A stretch of DNA of 64,000 bases from DATJLY01 sp035518375 (GTDB lineage Bacteria > Pseudomonadota > Alphaproteobacteria > ATCC43930 > CGMCC-115725). The number at the start of each line of letters is the position of its first letter. Position 1 is the first letter of the stretch. Position numbers and translations under genes: made by a program. The stretch spans positions 46,867 through 110,866 of the forward strand of contig DATIXQ010000141.1 in NCBI GenBank assembly GCA_035518375.1, in the 5' to 3' direction. The notes below the pieces were generated by a model, which made no database searches, had not been told where the DNA came from, and was given only the letters and a program-made list of their open reading frames with translations. This document shows, one piece after another, positions 9,023-18,391 of this stretch.

Positions 9023-10231
9023 ATGCCGCGCTTCCGCTATCGCGCGCTGCGCGCCACGGGCGGCGAGTTCGAGGGCGAGCTGCTCGCCGCCGACGAGCAC
9101 GAGGCCGCAAGCCATCTGCAGGATGAAGGCAGCTATCCGCTCGAGATCGCGCCCGCGCGCGCGGCGGCACGCGTCGCGACCCGGCCGCGCGGCAGCCGCA
9201 CGATCCCCTCGCGCGAGCTCATGCTCTTCACGCGGCAGATGGCGGCGCTGTTGGGCGCCGGCGTTGCGCCCGACCGCGCGCTCTCCCTCATCGCCGAGGA
9301 CCGCACGCAGGGGCGGCGCGCGCGTCTTGCGGTGGCGCTCCACGCGTCGGTCGAGCGCGGCGAAAGCCTGTCGCGTGCATTGGCGGCTTCAGGCGCCATC
9401 CCGCAGCATTACGTGGCGCTCGTCGCCGCAGGCGAGGCACAAGGCGATCTCGGCGTCGCGTTCGAGCGTCTGGCCGCGCTCGTCGAGCGCAACCGCGCCA
9501 TCGGCCAGTCGCTCGTCAACGCGCTGATCTATCCCGCAAGCGTACTCGTCGTCGCGTGCCTTTCGATCTCCTTCCTTCTGGGCTTCGTCGTGCCGCGGTT
9601 TTCGGCGCTGGTCGAAGGCTTCCGCGCCGCGCCCCCTCTCTCGTTGCGCTTCCTGCTCGCGCTGGCCACCGTCTTTCAAGACGGTAGCCTGCCGGCGCTC
9701 GTGTTGGCGTTCGCGGCGGTCGTGTGGTTCGCCGCGCGCCGCCGCGATCCCGCTTTCCGCGTGGCCTCTGCGCGTCGTCTACTTGCTCTGCCGCATGTGG
9801 GGGCGCTCCTCGCCAAGGTTGAGAGCGAGCGCATGACGCTTCTCGTCGGCACCATGATCGAGGCGGGCGTCGCCCTTCCCGCCGCGCTCGCGGCGGCGCG
9901 TGCGGCCGCGGGCAATTCCGCCCTTGCCTTGGGCCTCGCGGAGGCCGAGCGCGCGGTCGAGCGCGGCGAGCGTCTGACGCGCGCTTTGGCGGCGGCGGAT
10001 GCGGTGCCGGCCTTGACGCTCGAGCTCGTGCGCGTCGGCGAGGAGACGGGCGAGCTTCCCGCCATGCTGCTCAAAGCAAGCGATATCCTGCGACGCGAGA
10101 TCGAGGCGACCGCTGGCCAGTGGATTGCGCTCGTGGCCCCGGTGAGCCTCGTCGTGCTGGGCCTCATCGTCGGGCTTATTGCGCTGGCACTCTTCGGCAC
10201 GGTGCTCGATGCTTATGACATCGCGTCGTGA
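9023..10231 (+). CDS. gspF: Type II secretion inner-membrane platform protein GspF
   Basis: Polytopic platform protein linking the GspE ATPase to pseudopilin assembly. 402 aa, opening with the PRFRYRALRATGGEFEGEL type start of GspF/PilC proteins, then two repeated cytoplasmic T2SSF domains (SRELMLFTRQMAALLGAGV and SERMTLLVGTMIEAGVALP) separated by membrane helices near residues 170-195 and 215-240, with a last helix near 375-395. It starts directly after the gspE stop codon and its 3' end overlaps the start of gspH. Confidence 0.95.
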   Translation: MPRFRYRALRATGGEFEGELLAADEHEAASHLQDEGSYPLEIAPARAAARVATRPRGSRTIPSRELMLFTRQMAALLGAGVAPDRALSLIAEDRTQGRRARLAVALHASVERGESLSRALAASGAIPQHYVALVAAGEAQGDLGVAFERLAALVERNRAIGQSLVNALIYPASVLVVACLSISFLLGFVVPRFSALVEGFRAAPPLSLRFLLALATVFQDGSLPALVLAFAAVVWFAARRRDPAFRVASARRLLALPHVGALLAKVESERMTLLVGTMIEAGVALPAALAAARAAAGNSALALGLAEAERAVERGERLTRALAAADAVPALTLELVRVGEETGELPAMLLKASDILRREIEATAGQWIALVAPVSLVVLGLIVGLIALALFGTVLDAYDIAS

Positions 10232-10625
10232 GGACGGATTCACGCTCCTCGAGCTGATGATCGTGCTGGCGATCATGGCGCTCGTCGCCGCGATCGCCTT
10301 TCCGCGTCTTGCCGCGCGCGCGCCGGCGAGCGCGCTCGGCGCGGCGTCGGAGGAGATGCGCGCAGCGCTTGCCACGGCGCGCTCGGCCGCGATCGCAGAA
10401 GACCGCGCGGTGACGGTCGCGGGCGGCGACGGCTTCTATCGCATCGACGGCGACCAGCACGCGCTGCTCTCGGCCGCCGGCGTGCGCGTCGAGACGCCGC
10501 GCGGCGGCATCGCCTTCTTCCCGTCTGGAGGCTCCTCGGGCGGCCGCATCGTGCTGCGCGGCGGCGGCCGCAGCGCCACGCTCGACATCGATACCCTGAC
10601 CGGCCGTGCTTCCTTCGCGCCCTAA
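10209..10625 (+). CDS. gspH: Minor pseudopilin GspH
   Basis: Pseudopilin with the prepilin peptidase site RREDG/FTLLELMIVLAIMAL: short basic leader, Gly at -1, Phe at +1 and Glu at +5, followed by the hydrophobic helix. The segment EEMRAALATARSAAIAEDRA matches the GspH/FimT pattern rather than the major pseudopilin GspG. Start taken at the ATG at 10209, 23 bases inside gspF; a second ATG at 10215 is equally possible. About 138 aa. Its 3' end overlaps the gspI start. Confidence 0.85.
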   Translation: MLMTSRREDGFTLLELMIVLAIMALVAAIAFPRLAARAPASALGAASEEMRAALATARSAAIAEDRAVTVAGGDGFYRIDGDQHALLSAAGVRVETPRGGIAFFPSGGSSGGRIVLRGGGRSATLDIDTLTGRASFAP

Positions 10626-10992
10626 GGGGTTCTCGCTCATCGAGGTGCTGTTCGCGCTCGCCGTCGTAGGGCTGACGCTTGGCGCGGCGGCGGGCGTGTT
10701 CGGCGCCGCGTGGGTCGGACACGCAACCGGCGAAGACGCCGACCACGCGCTGGTGATTGCGGAAAACGCGCTCGCCGCGGCCGGGGCCGAGGCACCGCTC
10801 GGGCGCGGCATGCGCGCCGGAAAGGACGGGCGCTTTACCTGGCAGGTCGCCGTCGCCCCCTACGACGACCGCGAGAGTCCACAGAATTTCGTGCTCTATC
10901 GCATCGAGGCACGCGTCTCCTGGCGCAACGGCGTGCGCGAGCGGCGCCTTGCGCTCGCGACGCTGCGCCTCGCACCCGCGCCGCCGCCGTGA
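10606..10992 (+). CDS. gspI: Minor pseudopilin GspI
   Basis: 128-aa pseudopilin starting at GTG 10606, inside the end of gspH. The leader SRPKG/FSLIEVLFALAVVGL has the peptidase site with Gly -1 and Glu +5. The tail (YRIEARVSWRNGVRERRLAL) resembles the GspI beta-strand pattern of a Trp-containing strand followed by a basic strand. GspI, J and K form the tip of the pseudopilus in known systems. The stop overlaps the gspJ GTG start by four bases. Confidence 0.85.
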   Translation: MLPSRPKGFSLIEVLFALAVVGLTLGAAAGVFGAAWVGHATGEDADHALVIAENALAAAGAEAPLGRGMRAGKDGRFTWQVAVAPYDDRESPQNFVLYRIEARVSWRNGVRERRLALATLRLAPAPPP

Positions 10993-11528
10993 CGCGCGAA
11001 GCAAAGGGCTTCACTCTTGTCGAGCTTTTGCTGGCGCTGGCGCTCGCGGCGATCGTGGCACTTCTTGCCGTCGGCGCCACGCGCTTTGCCGCGCAGGGGC
11101 TGGAGCGTGTTTCGGTTGGCGCGCAGCGGCTTGATACGCGGCGCAGCCTCGAGGCGCTGCTGCGCCGTTCGCTCGAAGACTCGCTTGCGCCGGCGGCGCT
11201 CCCCAACGAGCGCCCGCTCGAAGGCGACAGCGCGCGCGTGCGCTGGCTCGCGCCAGCCGAGGATGCCGGCGCCGGGCTCTACCGTGAGGAGCTTCGCCTC
11301 GAGGGCCAAGCGCTCGTGCTGACGCGCACGCCAGTTGGCGGCGGTGCCGCGCAGCGCACGGTGCTCGCGCCGCGCGCGCGCCTGCGGCTTACCTATTTCG
11401 GCACTGAATGGCGTGACAGCTGGCAGGGCATGGCGGGCCTGCCGCGCCTCGTGCGCGTCGCGCTCGATCTCGAGGACGGTCTCGAGCGGCCGCCGCTCGT
11501 GGTGCGCCTCGTGGCCGCGGGACCATGA
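10989..11528 (+). CDS. gspJ: Minor pseudopilin GspJ
   Basis: 179-aa pseudopilin read from GTG 10989 (GTGA overlap with gspI). Leader TREAKG/FTLVELLLALALAAI with Gly -1 and Glu +5. The body has the GspJ-like pattern of a long N-terminal helix (LDTRRSLEALLRRSLEDSL), mixed beta sheet and a final RLVRVALDLEDG strand. An in-frame ATG upstream at 10710 lies inside gspI and is not used. Overlaps gspK by four bases. Confidence 0.85.
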   Translation: MTREAKGFTLVELLLALALAAIVALLAVGATRFAAQGLERVSVGAQRLDTRRSLEALLRRSLEDSLAPAALPNERPLEGDSARVRWLAPAEDAGAGLYREELRLEGQALVLTRTPVGGGAAQRTVLAPRARLRLTYFGTEWRDSWQGMAGLPRLVRVALDLEDGLERPPLVVRLVAAGP

Positions 11529-12382
11529 GGCGGCGCGGACGCGAGAGGGGCGCGGTCGCGATCCTCGCGCTCTGGGTCATGGCGATTGTGTTCGCGCTCG
11601 CGGCCGCGGCCGGATTCTCGATGCGCGCGGAGACGGCGATCGTGCGCAACGAGCTTGCGGGCGCGCGCGCGCGCGCCGCCGCGGAAGGCGGCGTCGAGCT
11701 TGGCCTTGCCCACCTCCTTGCCCGCCGCGCCGACGGCCGCACCCTCTTCGACGGCACGCCGGAGGTGTGGCAGGACGGACCCATCCGTGTCGCCGTCGCC
11801 ATAAGCGACGAGTCCGGCAAGATCGACCTCAACGACGCGCCCTTGGGCCTTATCGCGGGCCTTCTCGAAGCGGCCGGCGAGAACGAGGAGGTGGCGCAGC
11901 TCCTCGCCTGCCGCATCCTCGCCCGCCGCGGCACGCCCGCCCCGTCCTGCCCCGAGCCGCCCGACGCCACGCCCGAGCTTGCGGCGCTTTTCGCCGCCCC
12001 CGAGCAGGTGGCGGAGCTGCCGGGCTTCGGCGACGCGCTCTACCGCAGAATCGCGTGCTGCATCACCGTCCTCTCCGGTGCCTCCGCCATCGATCCGGCC
12101 GTGGCGCCGCGCCTCGCGCTCCTGGCGCTGCCGGGCGCCACGGCAACGCTCGTCGACGGCTGGCTTGCCGCGCGCGCCAGCCTCATGGCGATGGCGCCGG
12201 GGGCGAGCGGCTTCGAAACCCTGCCCGGCGCCGCGTTCCTCGCCGTCAGCCCGCTCCGCGACTTCACCGTGAGCGCGGTCGCGACGACGCCCGAGGGCGC
12301 CAGCGCGCGCGCCGAGCTTGCCGTGCGCCTCACCGGGCAGTCGCGCCATCCCTACGACATCGTCGCCTTCCGTATGCCATAG
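11525..12382 (+). CDS. gspK: Pseudopilus tip protein GspK
   Basis: 285-aa GspK, the largest pseudopilin, which caps the pseudopilus. Leader RRRGRERG then AVAILALWVMAIVFALAAAA; GspK proteins typically lack Glu +5, as here. The long globular domain includes the helix-hairpin-helix-like parts typical of GspK (DESGKIDLNDAP near residue 95 and a PGFGD segment near residue 170). ATG at 11525 overlaps the gspJ stop. A 72-base gap to gspL follows. Confidence 0.88.
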   Translation: MRRRGRERGAVAILALWVMAIVFALAAAAGFSMRAETAIVRNELAGARARAAAEGGVELGLAHLLARRADGRTLFDGTPEVWQDGPIRVAVAISDESGKIDLNDAPLGLIAGLLEAAGENEEVAQLLACRILARRGTPAPSCPEPPDATPELAALFAAPEQVAELPGFGDALYRRIACCITVLSGASAIDPAVAPRLALLALPGATATLVDGWLAARASLMAMAPGASGFETLPGAAFLAVSPLRDFTVSAVATTPEGASARAELAVRLTGQSRHPYDIVAFRMP

Positions 12383-12454
12383 TTCACACGCGCGCCGCGC
12401 CCGCGCGCCATGCTAGTCTCGCCGCCCGTGAGCTGATCCACGCACTTTGCGCCG

Positions 12455-13525
12455 ATGACCGCCGCCGCCGACCACGAGCCAAAGCATGTTCCGACCTGGG
12501 CGCGCCAGGCGCTCGCGTGGTGGCTGGGCGAGCTGCGCGCGACGGCGCACGACGCCGCCGAACTCTTCCCCTGGGGCAGATCCGACGCGATCACGGTCGA
12601 GGCGGGCGAGCGCTATTGGATCGTGCGCGCGAAGGGCGCGGTCGTGGGACAGGTTGATTGCGGCGACACCGCCGCGGCCGGCACGGCGCTGCGGCATCTC
12701 GTGCCCGCGGGGCGGCGTGGCCGCAGTGTCGCCGTGGAGCTTCCGCCCGAGCGCGTGCTCGCGCGGCGCGTCGACCTTCCTGCCGTCTCGCACGGCGATC
12801 TCGCGCGGCTTCTGCGCTTTGAGATCGCGCGCCATTTTCCGTTCCCGGCCGAGCGCGCCCACTTCGCGCATCGCGTATTACCGCAACGCGATGGTGGGTC
12901 CGGCCGTACCGCGGTCGAGATCGTGGCTGTGGCGCGCGAGACCGTGGCCGAGATCCGCGCCACGCTTGCCGCGGCCGGAATCGCGGCCCAGCGTATCGCC
13001 ATCGCCGGCGCGTCCGGCACCGCGGCCCTCGTCCTCGACGATGGCGCGGGCGCACCCTCGGGAACGTGGCACCGCGCGCTCGCAGTGGCGCTCGCCGCCC
13101 TTACCCTCGCCGCCATCGCCTCGCCCATCGTGCGCGACCGCGTGCGGCTTGCCGCGGTCGAGCGCGAGATCGCAGCCGTGGCGCAGCCCGCGCGCGCAGC
13201 CGCCGCCGCGCGCCAATCCGAACGCAGCGCCGCAGCACTGATCGCCGGCCCCTTGCGGCTCGCAGCCTCGCGCCCGCCGCTTGTCGCCGTGCTCGACCGT
13301 GTCACCTCCGCGGTGCCGGACGGCGCGTGGCTGCAATCGCTGGCGATCTCGGGCAACGAGATAACGATCGACGGGCTTGCGCCCTCGGCGGCGGCGGTGG
13401 CGCTGCTCATCGAGAAAAGCGGCGCCTTCACCAAGGTGACGTTCCGCGCGCCGATCGCGCGCGACCCGGTGAGCGGGCTCGAGCATTTCGCGCTCTCGGC
13501 AACGATCGCGGAGGCCGCGCGATGA
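12455..13525 (+). CDS. gspL: Type II secretion assembly protein GspL (actin-like plus PilN domain)
   Basis: 356-aa bitopic inner-membrane protein that connects GspE to the periplasmic side. The N-terminal half is cytoplasmic (LPPERVLARRVDLPA and RLLRFEIARHFPF match the GspL/PilM fold). A membrane helix lies near residues 210-228 (ALAVALAALTLAAIASPIV). The periplasmic part is PilN-like, with ISGNEITIDGLAPSAAAVAL. It overlaps the gspM start by four bases. Confidence 0.85.
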   Translation: MTAAADHEPKHVPTWARQALAWWLGELRATAHDAAELFPWGRSDAITVEAGERYWIVRAKGAVVGQVDCGDTAAAGTALRHLVPAGRRGRSVAVELPPERVLARRVDLPAVSHGDLARLLRFEIARHFPFPAERAHFAHRVLPQRDGGSGRTAVEIVAVARETVAEIRATLAAAGIAAQRIAIAGASGTAALVLDDGAGAPSGTWHRALAVALAALTLAAIASPIVRDRVRLAAVEREIAAVAQPARAAAAARQSERSAAALIAGPLRLAASRPPLVAVLDRVTSAVPDGAWLQSLAISGNEITIDGLAPSAAAVALLIEKSGAFTKVTFRAPIARDPVSGLEHFALSATIAEAAR

Positions 13526-14079
13526 CTCTTGCTGCCGCCCCAATCACGCTCTCGCGCGCCGGAGCACTCGCGATTTTGCTGGTGCTGCTGGCCACGGTCT
13601 GGCTCGGGCCGGTGGCCCTTTACGAGGAGGTGCGCGCGAACGACGCGGCGGCGTTCGCTGCGGCTACGGCGACGCTCGCGCGCGACCGTGCCGCGCTTGC
13701 GGCGCCAGATACGGCACGAGGTGCCAACGACGCGATCCTGCTGCCGCCGCTTTCCGACGCCGAGGCCGCGGCCCTCCTGCAGGAGACGCTGAAGCGCGCG
13801 GCACAGACGGCCGATGTCGAGATCCTCGCGATCGAAGTGCTGGCGCCCGACCGGCTCGCGGGCGCGGCGCGCGTTGGGCTGCGCCTCAAGGCCCGGGGCG
13901 ACGTCGCGGGCATCGCGCGGCTCCTTTACGCAGTCGCCGCCTCGCGCCCGCTTCTCCACGCCGACAATCTGCACATCGCCGCGCACCCAGCCGCGCCGGG
14001 CTCGGCGACGGCAGCAGCTGCGCCAAACCTCGATTTCGAGTTCGAGGTCGCGGCCTTCAAAGCAGGTGCGGCCTCGTGA
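13522..14079 (+). CDS. gspM: Type II secretion protein GspM
   Basis: 185-aa protein with one N-terminal membrane helix (about residues 15-35), a coiled segment rich in Ala, Asp and Arg, and a C-terminal ferredoxin-like fold (DVEILAIEVLAPDRLAG; RVGLRLKARGDVAGIARLLYAV) typical of GspM, which partners GspL. ATG at 13522 within an ATGA overlap with gspL. The longer in-frame reading from 13066 lies inside gspL and is rejected. Confidence 0.82.
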   Translation: MTLAAAPITLSRAGALAILLVLLATVWLGPVALYEEVRANDAAAFAAATATLARDRAALAAPDTARGANDAILLPPLSDAEAAALLQETLKRAAQTADVEILAIEVLAPDRLAGAARVGLRLKARGDVAGIARLLYAVAASRPLLHADNLHIAAHPAAPGSATAAAAPNLDFEFEVAAFKAGAAS

Positions 14080-14528
14080 GCGCGCGCGCACGCGCACCGC
14101 TGCCGCTCGCCGCCGCCTGCGCCGCAATGGCACTCGCGGCGCTGGCGCCGTGGGTCGTTGGCACGGGTGCGCCGCCAACGCCGCCATCCGCTCCGGACAC
14201 GGCCTTGCCGCGCCTTCAGCCGCTGCCGCCGTTTGCGGAGTTCGCCGCCATCGCCGCACGCCCGCTGTTCTCGCCGACGCGCCGGCCCGAGGCCGCGCGA
14301 CCCGCCTCGGGCATCGCCGCGCGCTATCGCCTCCAAGGTATCGTCATCGCCGGCACGACGCGCCACGCGCTGCTGGCGCCGGTCGCGGGCGGACCGGCGC
14401 TCGAGCTCGCCGAGGGCGGCACTGTGGAAGGCTGGACCCTCCGCCGGATCGAGAATGGCCGTGCCTTCTTCGCCTCGCCAAGCGGGACCGAGGCGAGCCT
14501 CACAATCGCGGCGCCAGGCAAGAAGTAG
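14076..14528 (+). CDS. GspC/GspN-like type II secretion protein
   Basis: 150-aa protein from GTG 14076 (GTGA overlap with gspM). One N-terminal membrane helix, a proline-rich linker, then a periplasmic domain with ARPLFSPTRRP followed by RYRLQGIVIAGTTRHALL and LAEGGTVEGWTLRRI. This layout matches the homology region of GspC and of the short GspN-type proteins found at the end of alphaproteobacterial gsp operons. In known systems this domain contacts the secretin, yet no secretin gene is present here. Whether it is best called C or N is open. Confidence 0.75.
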   Translation: MSARARAPLPLAAACAAMALAALAPWVVGTGAPPTPPSAPDTALPRLQPLPPFAEFAAIAARPLFSPTRRPEAARPASGIAARYRLQGIVIAGTTRHALLAPVAGGPALELAEGGTVEGWTLRRIENGRAFFASPSGTEASLTIAAPGKK

Positions 14529-14562
14529 TCCCCCCGCGCCATCAGCGCGCGGCGGGCGCTCG

Positions 14563-17500
14563 TCACTGCCGCCGCGGCAGCGTCCCAAGCCCGCTCTGCG
14601 CGGCCCGGCGCGAGGGCGGGCGCGGCGCCGGCACGAAATCCTCCATCTTCACACTGTCGCTTACGGAGAAAAGCTTGCCGTCCGGGCCTTCGTAGAATTT
14701 CCGCATCTCGGCGGCGTTGAACGGACGCGAGCCGATCCGGCCGAAGACCGCAATCTGGTGCCCGGTCTCATCGACGCCGCGGTCGCGCTCAAGCCCGCGC
14801 GAGAGCGCCAGCGCCGGCGAGGCGGTCTTGTACCAGGCGATGAGCGCGGGCTTGGGATCGGGCGAGAAGCCGTAGAAGTCGGGCTGGCTCTCAGGCGAGA
14901 GAAGCTGGATCACCTTGAGACCCGCCGCGCCGTCCGCAACATAAGCGAAGAGCGAGGCGTTGGTCGCGCCGATCGCAATGTCGCGCACGTCCTTCAAGGC
15001 GCCGTCGGCGGTGTATTGCATGTAGAGCTTCGGATGCTCCGGCCGCTCGACATCGATGATAGCGATGCCGTCGGGCCCGTCGGAGACATAGGCATAGGTG
15101 CGCGTGACCGTGACCCGCGCGGCGTGATTGAGCGCCATGTGTGCTGAGGGCAAAATCCTGGGCGCCATCGGATCAGTCACATCGACAACATCGAAGCCAC
15201 CCGAGCCCACGACGAAGAGATAGCGGAACTGGAGATAGCTCGCCTCCGCGCCGGCAATCGGGATGATGGTCATCACCTTGGGATGGAGCGGGTCGTCCAT
15301 GTCGAGCTCGACGATGCCCTTGTCGCACGCAATATAGAAATGCGTGCCCGCAATCGTCAGGTGCCGCGCGCCGTTCAGGATGCCGTCCTCGTTCCAGGTG
15401 AGCGCGCGCGTGAGGAAATTGTTGCGCGGCTCGCCGTCCTGAAGCGTGTCGACATTCGTCAGGATAAGGCCTTCCTCCGCATCCGTGATGTAGGCGTACT
15501 TGTAGAGCGGATGCATCGGCTGCTCTTCATTGTCCTCGAGCATGGTCTTGGCGAAATCGGTCTGCGGCAGGATCGGCTGCTGCATGCCGGCATTGCGCTC
15601 GGGATTGATCGGCTGATCCGTCGGCAAGGCGACGCAGGTCGCATCCTTGTCGGCGATGTGGGTGTCCTGCCCTAGCGGCGAGACCGGCGCGGTGATAATG
15701 CGTTCGGAAACGTCCTTGTTGGCGATCGAGGCCACGTCGTAGACGCGCATGCCGTCCGTGCCCTCGGCGACATAGAGGTATTCGCCGCGGAGCTGCAGGC
15801 AGCGCGCCTCGTTCGAGGAGTGACCGTACGCCTCCTTGAGCTCGCGGCCCGCGGCCAGGTGCGCCTTGTAGTCGTCGGGGTAGGCGTATTTCTCGAGATA
15901 GCTGCCGATCACGGCCTGCGGCTCGTCCCAATGCGTGACGCGCACGGCCTCGATCCGGCTCTCCTCGCCGACCCAGGCGTTGTAGCCCACGAAATTGACG
16001 AAGTTCGTACCGTAGAGCAGGAGCTGCGCCATGATCGCGTTGTTGTCGTTCTGATCCGACACGTGGCAATCGGTGCAGGTCTTGGTCTCGGTCTTACGCT
16101 CGGTGTGCGGATAGTGCGCGGAGAACGCCTGGCTCGAATAGCCCGACGACGAGGTCGAGGCCTGCTGCACATAGATATGGTCGCGATTGATGTTGGTCGA
16201 ACTCAGGACGAGCGCCGAGCGCGAGGCGATGGGCGCGATGATGTTGCCCTTGATCGTTCCGGCGATGCCGAGCTGGAACATGTCGTCGCGCGCGACCTCG
16301 GGATTGTAAGTGGCAAAATTGCGCGTCTCGCCACCCTCGTAGTGATGCTTCTCGGTCTTCCAATTGGCCTCGATCGGCAGATGGCAGCCGGCGCAGCTCG
16401 TCGTCCACGAGAGATGACAGGTGAAGCACGCCATCTTGTCGTTCGAGTGCGCGAGCTCGGATTCCGGAATCCCCGGGCCCCATTTCATCGACGTGCCCAT
16501 CGACATGAGCTTCGCTCGCGCCGCGCGCGGATTGTATTCGGGCTTCGCGGGATCGACCGTGTCTTTGACGAGCGTCACCTGCCATTCGAGGCCGGGATAA
16601 AGCGCCGAGCGCTGAAAGAGATGGCCGTCGCGCCATTCGAAACGCGCGCGCCCGTCCGACGTGCGCAAGAGCGAGAGGTCGTTGTAGGGCGGCGGCCCCG
16701 CCGCCGGGCCGCTGGCGAGAAGGTCGGGATATTTCGTCGCGGTGCCGTGGCAATCGGCGCAGGTGATCTCGATCGCGGCCTGGACCTCGTCATAGATGTG
16801 GCCGCTGCCGTGAGCATCCTGCGCGAAGTGGCAGTCGACGCAGTGCATGCCGTACTCGATGTGGACCGATTCGAGATGGACCGCCTTCTCGAATTTCTCC
16901 GGGTCGTCGTTCGGGATGATGTTGTTGTGATCGTCGAGCAGGTTGCCCTTGCGGTCGTGCTTGAAGACGGCGCGGAAATTCCAGCCGTGGCCGTGATAGT
17001 CAGCGAACTGCGTGTCCTTGATCTGCGGGTTCAATTCGCTGTCGTCGGCGGTGAAGTCATAGCTCGCCCACTTGCCGCGCACGGCCGCGCCTTCGGGATT
17101 GCGATCGAGGACCTTGCGTTCCTCGGCGATCGAAAGATGCTGCTCTTTCTCGGGCCACATCTGCGGCGCTGCCGTCTCGTAGTCCCACATGGTGTAGCCG
17201 AGCCACGTATTCATGAAGAGGTTCGGCTGATGCATGTGGCAGATCATGCACTGCTCGGTCGGGATCGCGTTCGTCATCACGTGCTTGAGCGGATGGGCAC
17301 TCTCGTTATGCGGGATGGTTGGATCGACCGACTGGCTCATGCCGCGGTTGCCGAACTTCGCATATGGCCCCGAGGCTTCGACGTCGCGGTTGTTGGCATA
17401 GATGACGTGGCACGAGGCGCAGCCGGAGTTGCGATAGTCGCCCGGGTTGTCGTTCGTGCCCATGAACCAGGTGAAGGGGTCGTTCAACCGCGTCTTCGTG

Positions 17501-18387
17501 ATGTTGAGCACCGGGATCGAGACGCGCAGCCCGGTGCCGGGACCGCGGTTGGACTGACGGATGTCGGGCCGGCCTGGCTCCTCGATGCGCTCGAGCTCGC
17601 CGTTCGAATCCGGCAGGCCAATCTCGGGAAAGGTGCTGTTGATGTTGCGGCCGCCGCGTTCGAACACGCGGAAGATGTCGGCGGGCGGATAATCCTCCCA
17701 CGCCGGCAGCGGATAGATCTGCGCGACGATGCCGTGATCATGCGTCATCTGCGGCGTCGGCTTCACCGGCGCCACCTCGGTCGCGGGCTCGCCATCCTCG
17801 GTATAGGCCTCGCCGAGGATCGAATGCTTGAACGGCACGATGCCGTTGTTGTAGGCGGCCGCACCCCAGAAATGCGCCGCCGTCGCCATGAGAGAGCGCT
17901 CCGCCGCCTGGATGATGGCGAGGTGGCACGCGCCGCACGCCTCGCGCGCGACGCGGTAATCGCTTGGATTCTCGAAGCGGATGAATTCCCGCGATTCGCG
18001 GTTGAGGAGCGTGTAGCTCTCATAGGGCTTGGCCGATGTGGCGGGCCAGTTCCACGCCTCGGGATCGCGCGGCTGGACGTGCGCCCTTTCCTCGAGTGCG
18101 CGATATGCCTCGCTTCCTTCCGCCATGACCGTCGAGCGCGTCACTCCGGCGTCGCCACCATGGCAGTCGGCGCAGCCGAGATTGACGCCCGGGCTCGTGT
18201 GCATCGTCATGGAGTCGGTGCGCGTGTGGCAGCTCATGCAGCCGGCGCTTTTGGCCTCGGCCGCCGCGGTTGTCTGCATCATTGGCGCGGGCGGCGCGGA
18301 CGGGCTTTCGGCCGCGGCGGCACGCTCGGCGCCCGCGGCCAGGAGCCCCGCGGCCAGAATCGCTGCCAAGATCGTCCGCACCGCCAT
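14563..18387 (-). CDS. Decaheme cytochrome c fused to a C-terminal LVIVD beta-propeller
   Basis: Exported 1274-aa electron-transfer protein. A signal peptide (residues 1-26) is followed by ten CxxCH motifs (CMSCH near 50, CADCH near 72, then CGACH, CASCH, CMICH, CVDCH, CADCH, CFTCH, CAGCH, CTDCH near 770). Residues from about 855 to 1170 hold six LVIVD-like blades, with repeated patterns such as YLYVAEGTDGMRVYDVAS, YLFVVGSGGFDVVDVTDP and YAYVSDGPDGIAIIDVERP. Such propellers are usually surface or periplasmic. The gene lies 4 bases after a beta-barrel gene and ends the six-gene run. It probably acts as the outer terminal reductase or oxidase of the conduit; this is inference. Convergent with the gsp operon at 34 bases, so the type II system is a candidate exporter. 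Confidence 0.87.
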   Translation of the reverse strand: MAVRTILAAILAAGLLAAGAERAAAAESPSAPPAPMMQTTAAAEAKSAGCMSCHTRTDSMTMHTSPGVNLGCADCHGGDAGVTRSTVMAEGSEAYRALEERAHVQPRDPEAWNWPATSAKPYESYTLLNRESREFIRFENPSDYRVAREACGACHLAIIQAAERSLMATAAHFWGAAAYNNGIVPFKHSILGEAYTEDGEPATEVAPVKPTPQMTHDHGIVAQIYPLPAWEDYPPADIFRVFERGGRNINSTFPEIGLPDSNGELERIEEPGRPDIRQSNRGPGTGLRVSIPVLNITKTRLNDPFTWFMGTNDNPGDYRNSGCASCHVIYANNRDVEASGPYAKFGNRGMSQSVDPTIPHNESAHPLKHVMTNAIPTEQCMICHMHQPNLFMNTWLGYTMWDYETAAPQMWPEKEQHLSIAEERKVLDRNPEGAAVRGKWASYDFTADDSELNPQIKDTQFADYHGHGWNFRAVFKHDRKGNLLDDHNNIIPNDDPEKFEKAVHLESVHIEYGMHCVDCHFAQDAHGSGHIYDEVQAAIEITCADCHGTATKYPDLLASGPAAGPPPYNDLSLLRTSDGRARFEWRDGHLFQRSALYPGLEWQVTLVKDTVDPAKPEYNPRAARAKLMSMGTSMKWGPGIPESELAHSNDKMACFTCHLSWTTSCAGCHLPIEANWKTEKHHYEGGETRNFATYNPEVARDDMFQLGIAGTIKGNIIAPIASRSALVLSSTNINRDHIYVQQASTSSSGYSSQAFSAHYPHTERKTETKTCTDCHVSDQNDNNAIMAQLLLYGTNFVNFVGYNAWVGEESRIEAVRVTHWDEPQAVIGSYLEKYAYPDDYKAHLAAGRELKEAYGHSSNEARCLQLRGEYLYVAEGTDGMRVYDVASIANKDVSERIITAPVSPLGQDTHIADKDATCVALPTDQPINPERNAGMQQPILPQTDFAKTMLEDNEEQPMHPLYKYAYITDAEEGLILTNVDTLQDGEPRNNFLTRALTWNEDGILNGARHLTIAGTHFYIACDKGIVELDMDDPLHPKVMTIIPIAGAEASYLQFRYLFVVGSGGFDVVDVTDPMAPRILPSAHMALNHAARVTVTRTYAYVSDGPDGIAIIDVERPEHPKLYMQYTADGALKDVRDIAIGATNASLFAYVADGAAGLKVIQLLSPESQPDFYGFSPDPKPALIAWYKTASPALALSRGLERDRGVDETGHQIAVFGRIGSRPFNAAEMRKFYEGPDGKLFSVSDSVKMEDFVPAPRPPSRRAAQSGLGTLPRRQ

Positions 18388-18391
18388 CGCC

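Noticed and set aside
10209..10625. Major pseudopilin GspG
   Set aside because: Lacks the GspG-type sequence after the helix and the C-terminal glycine-rich calcium-binding end; the EEMRAALATARSAAIAED pattern fits GspH/FimT.
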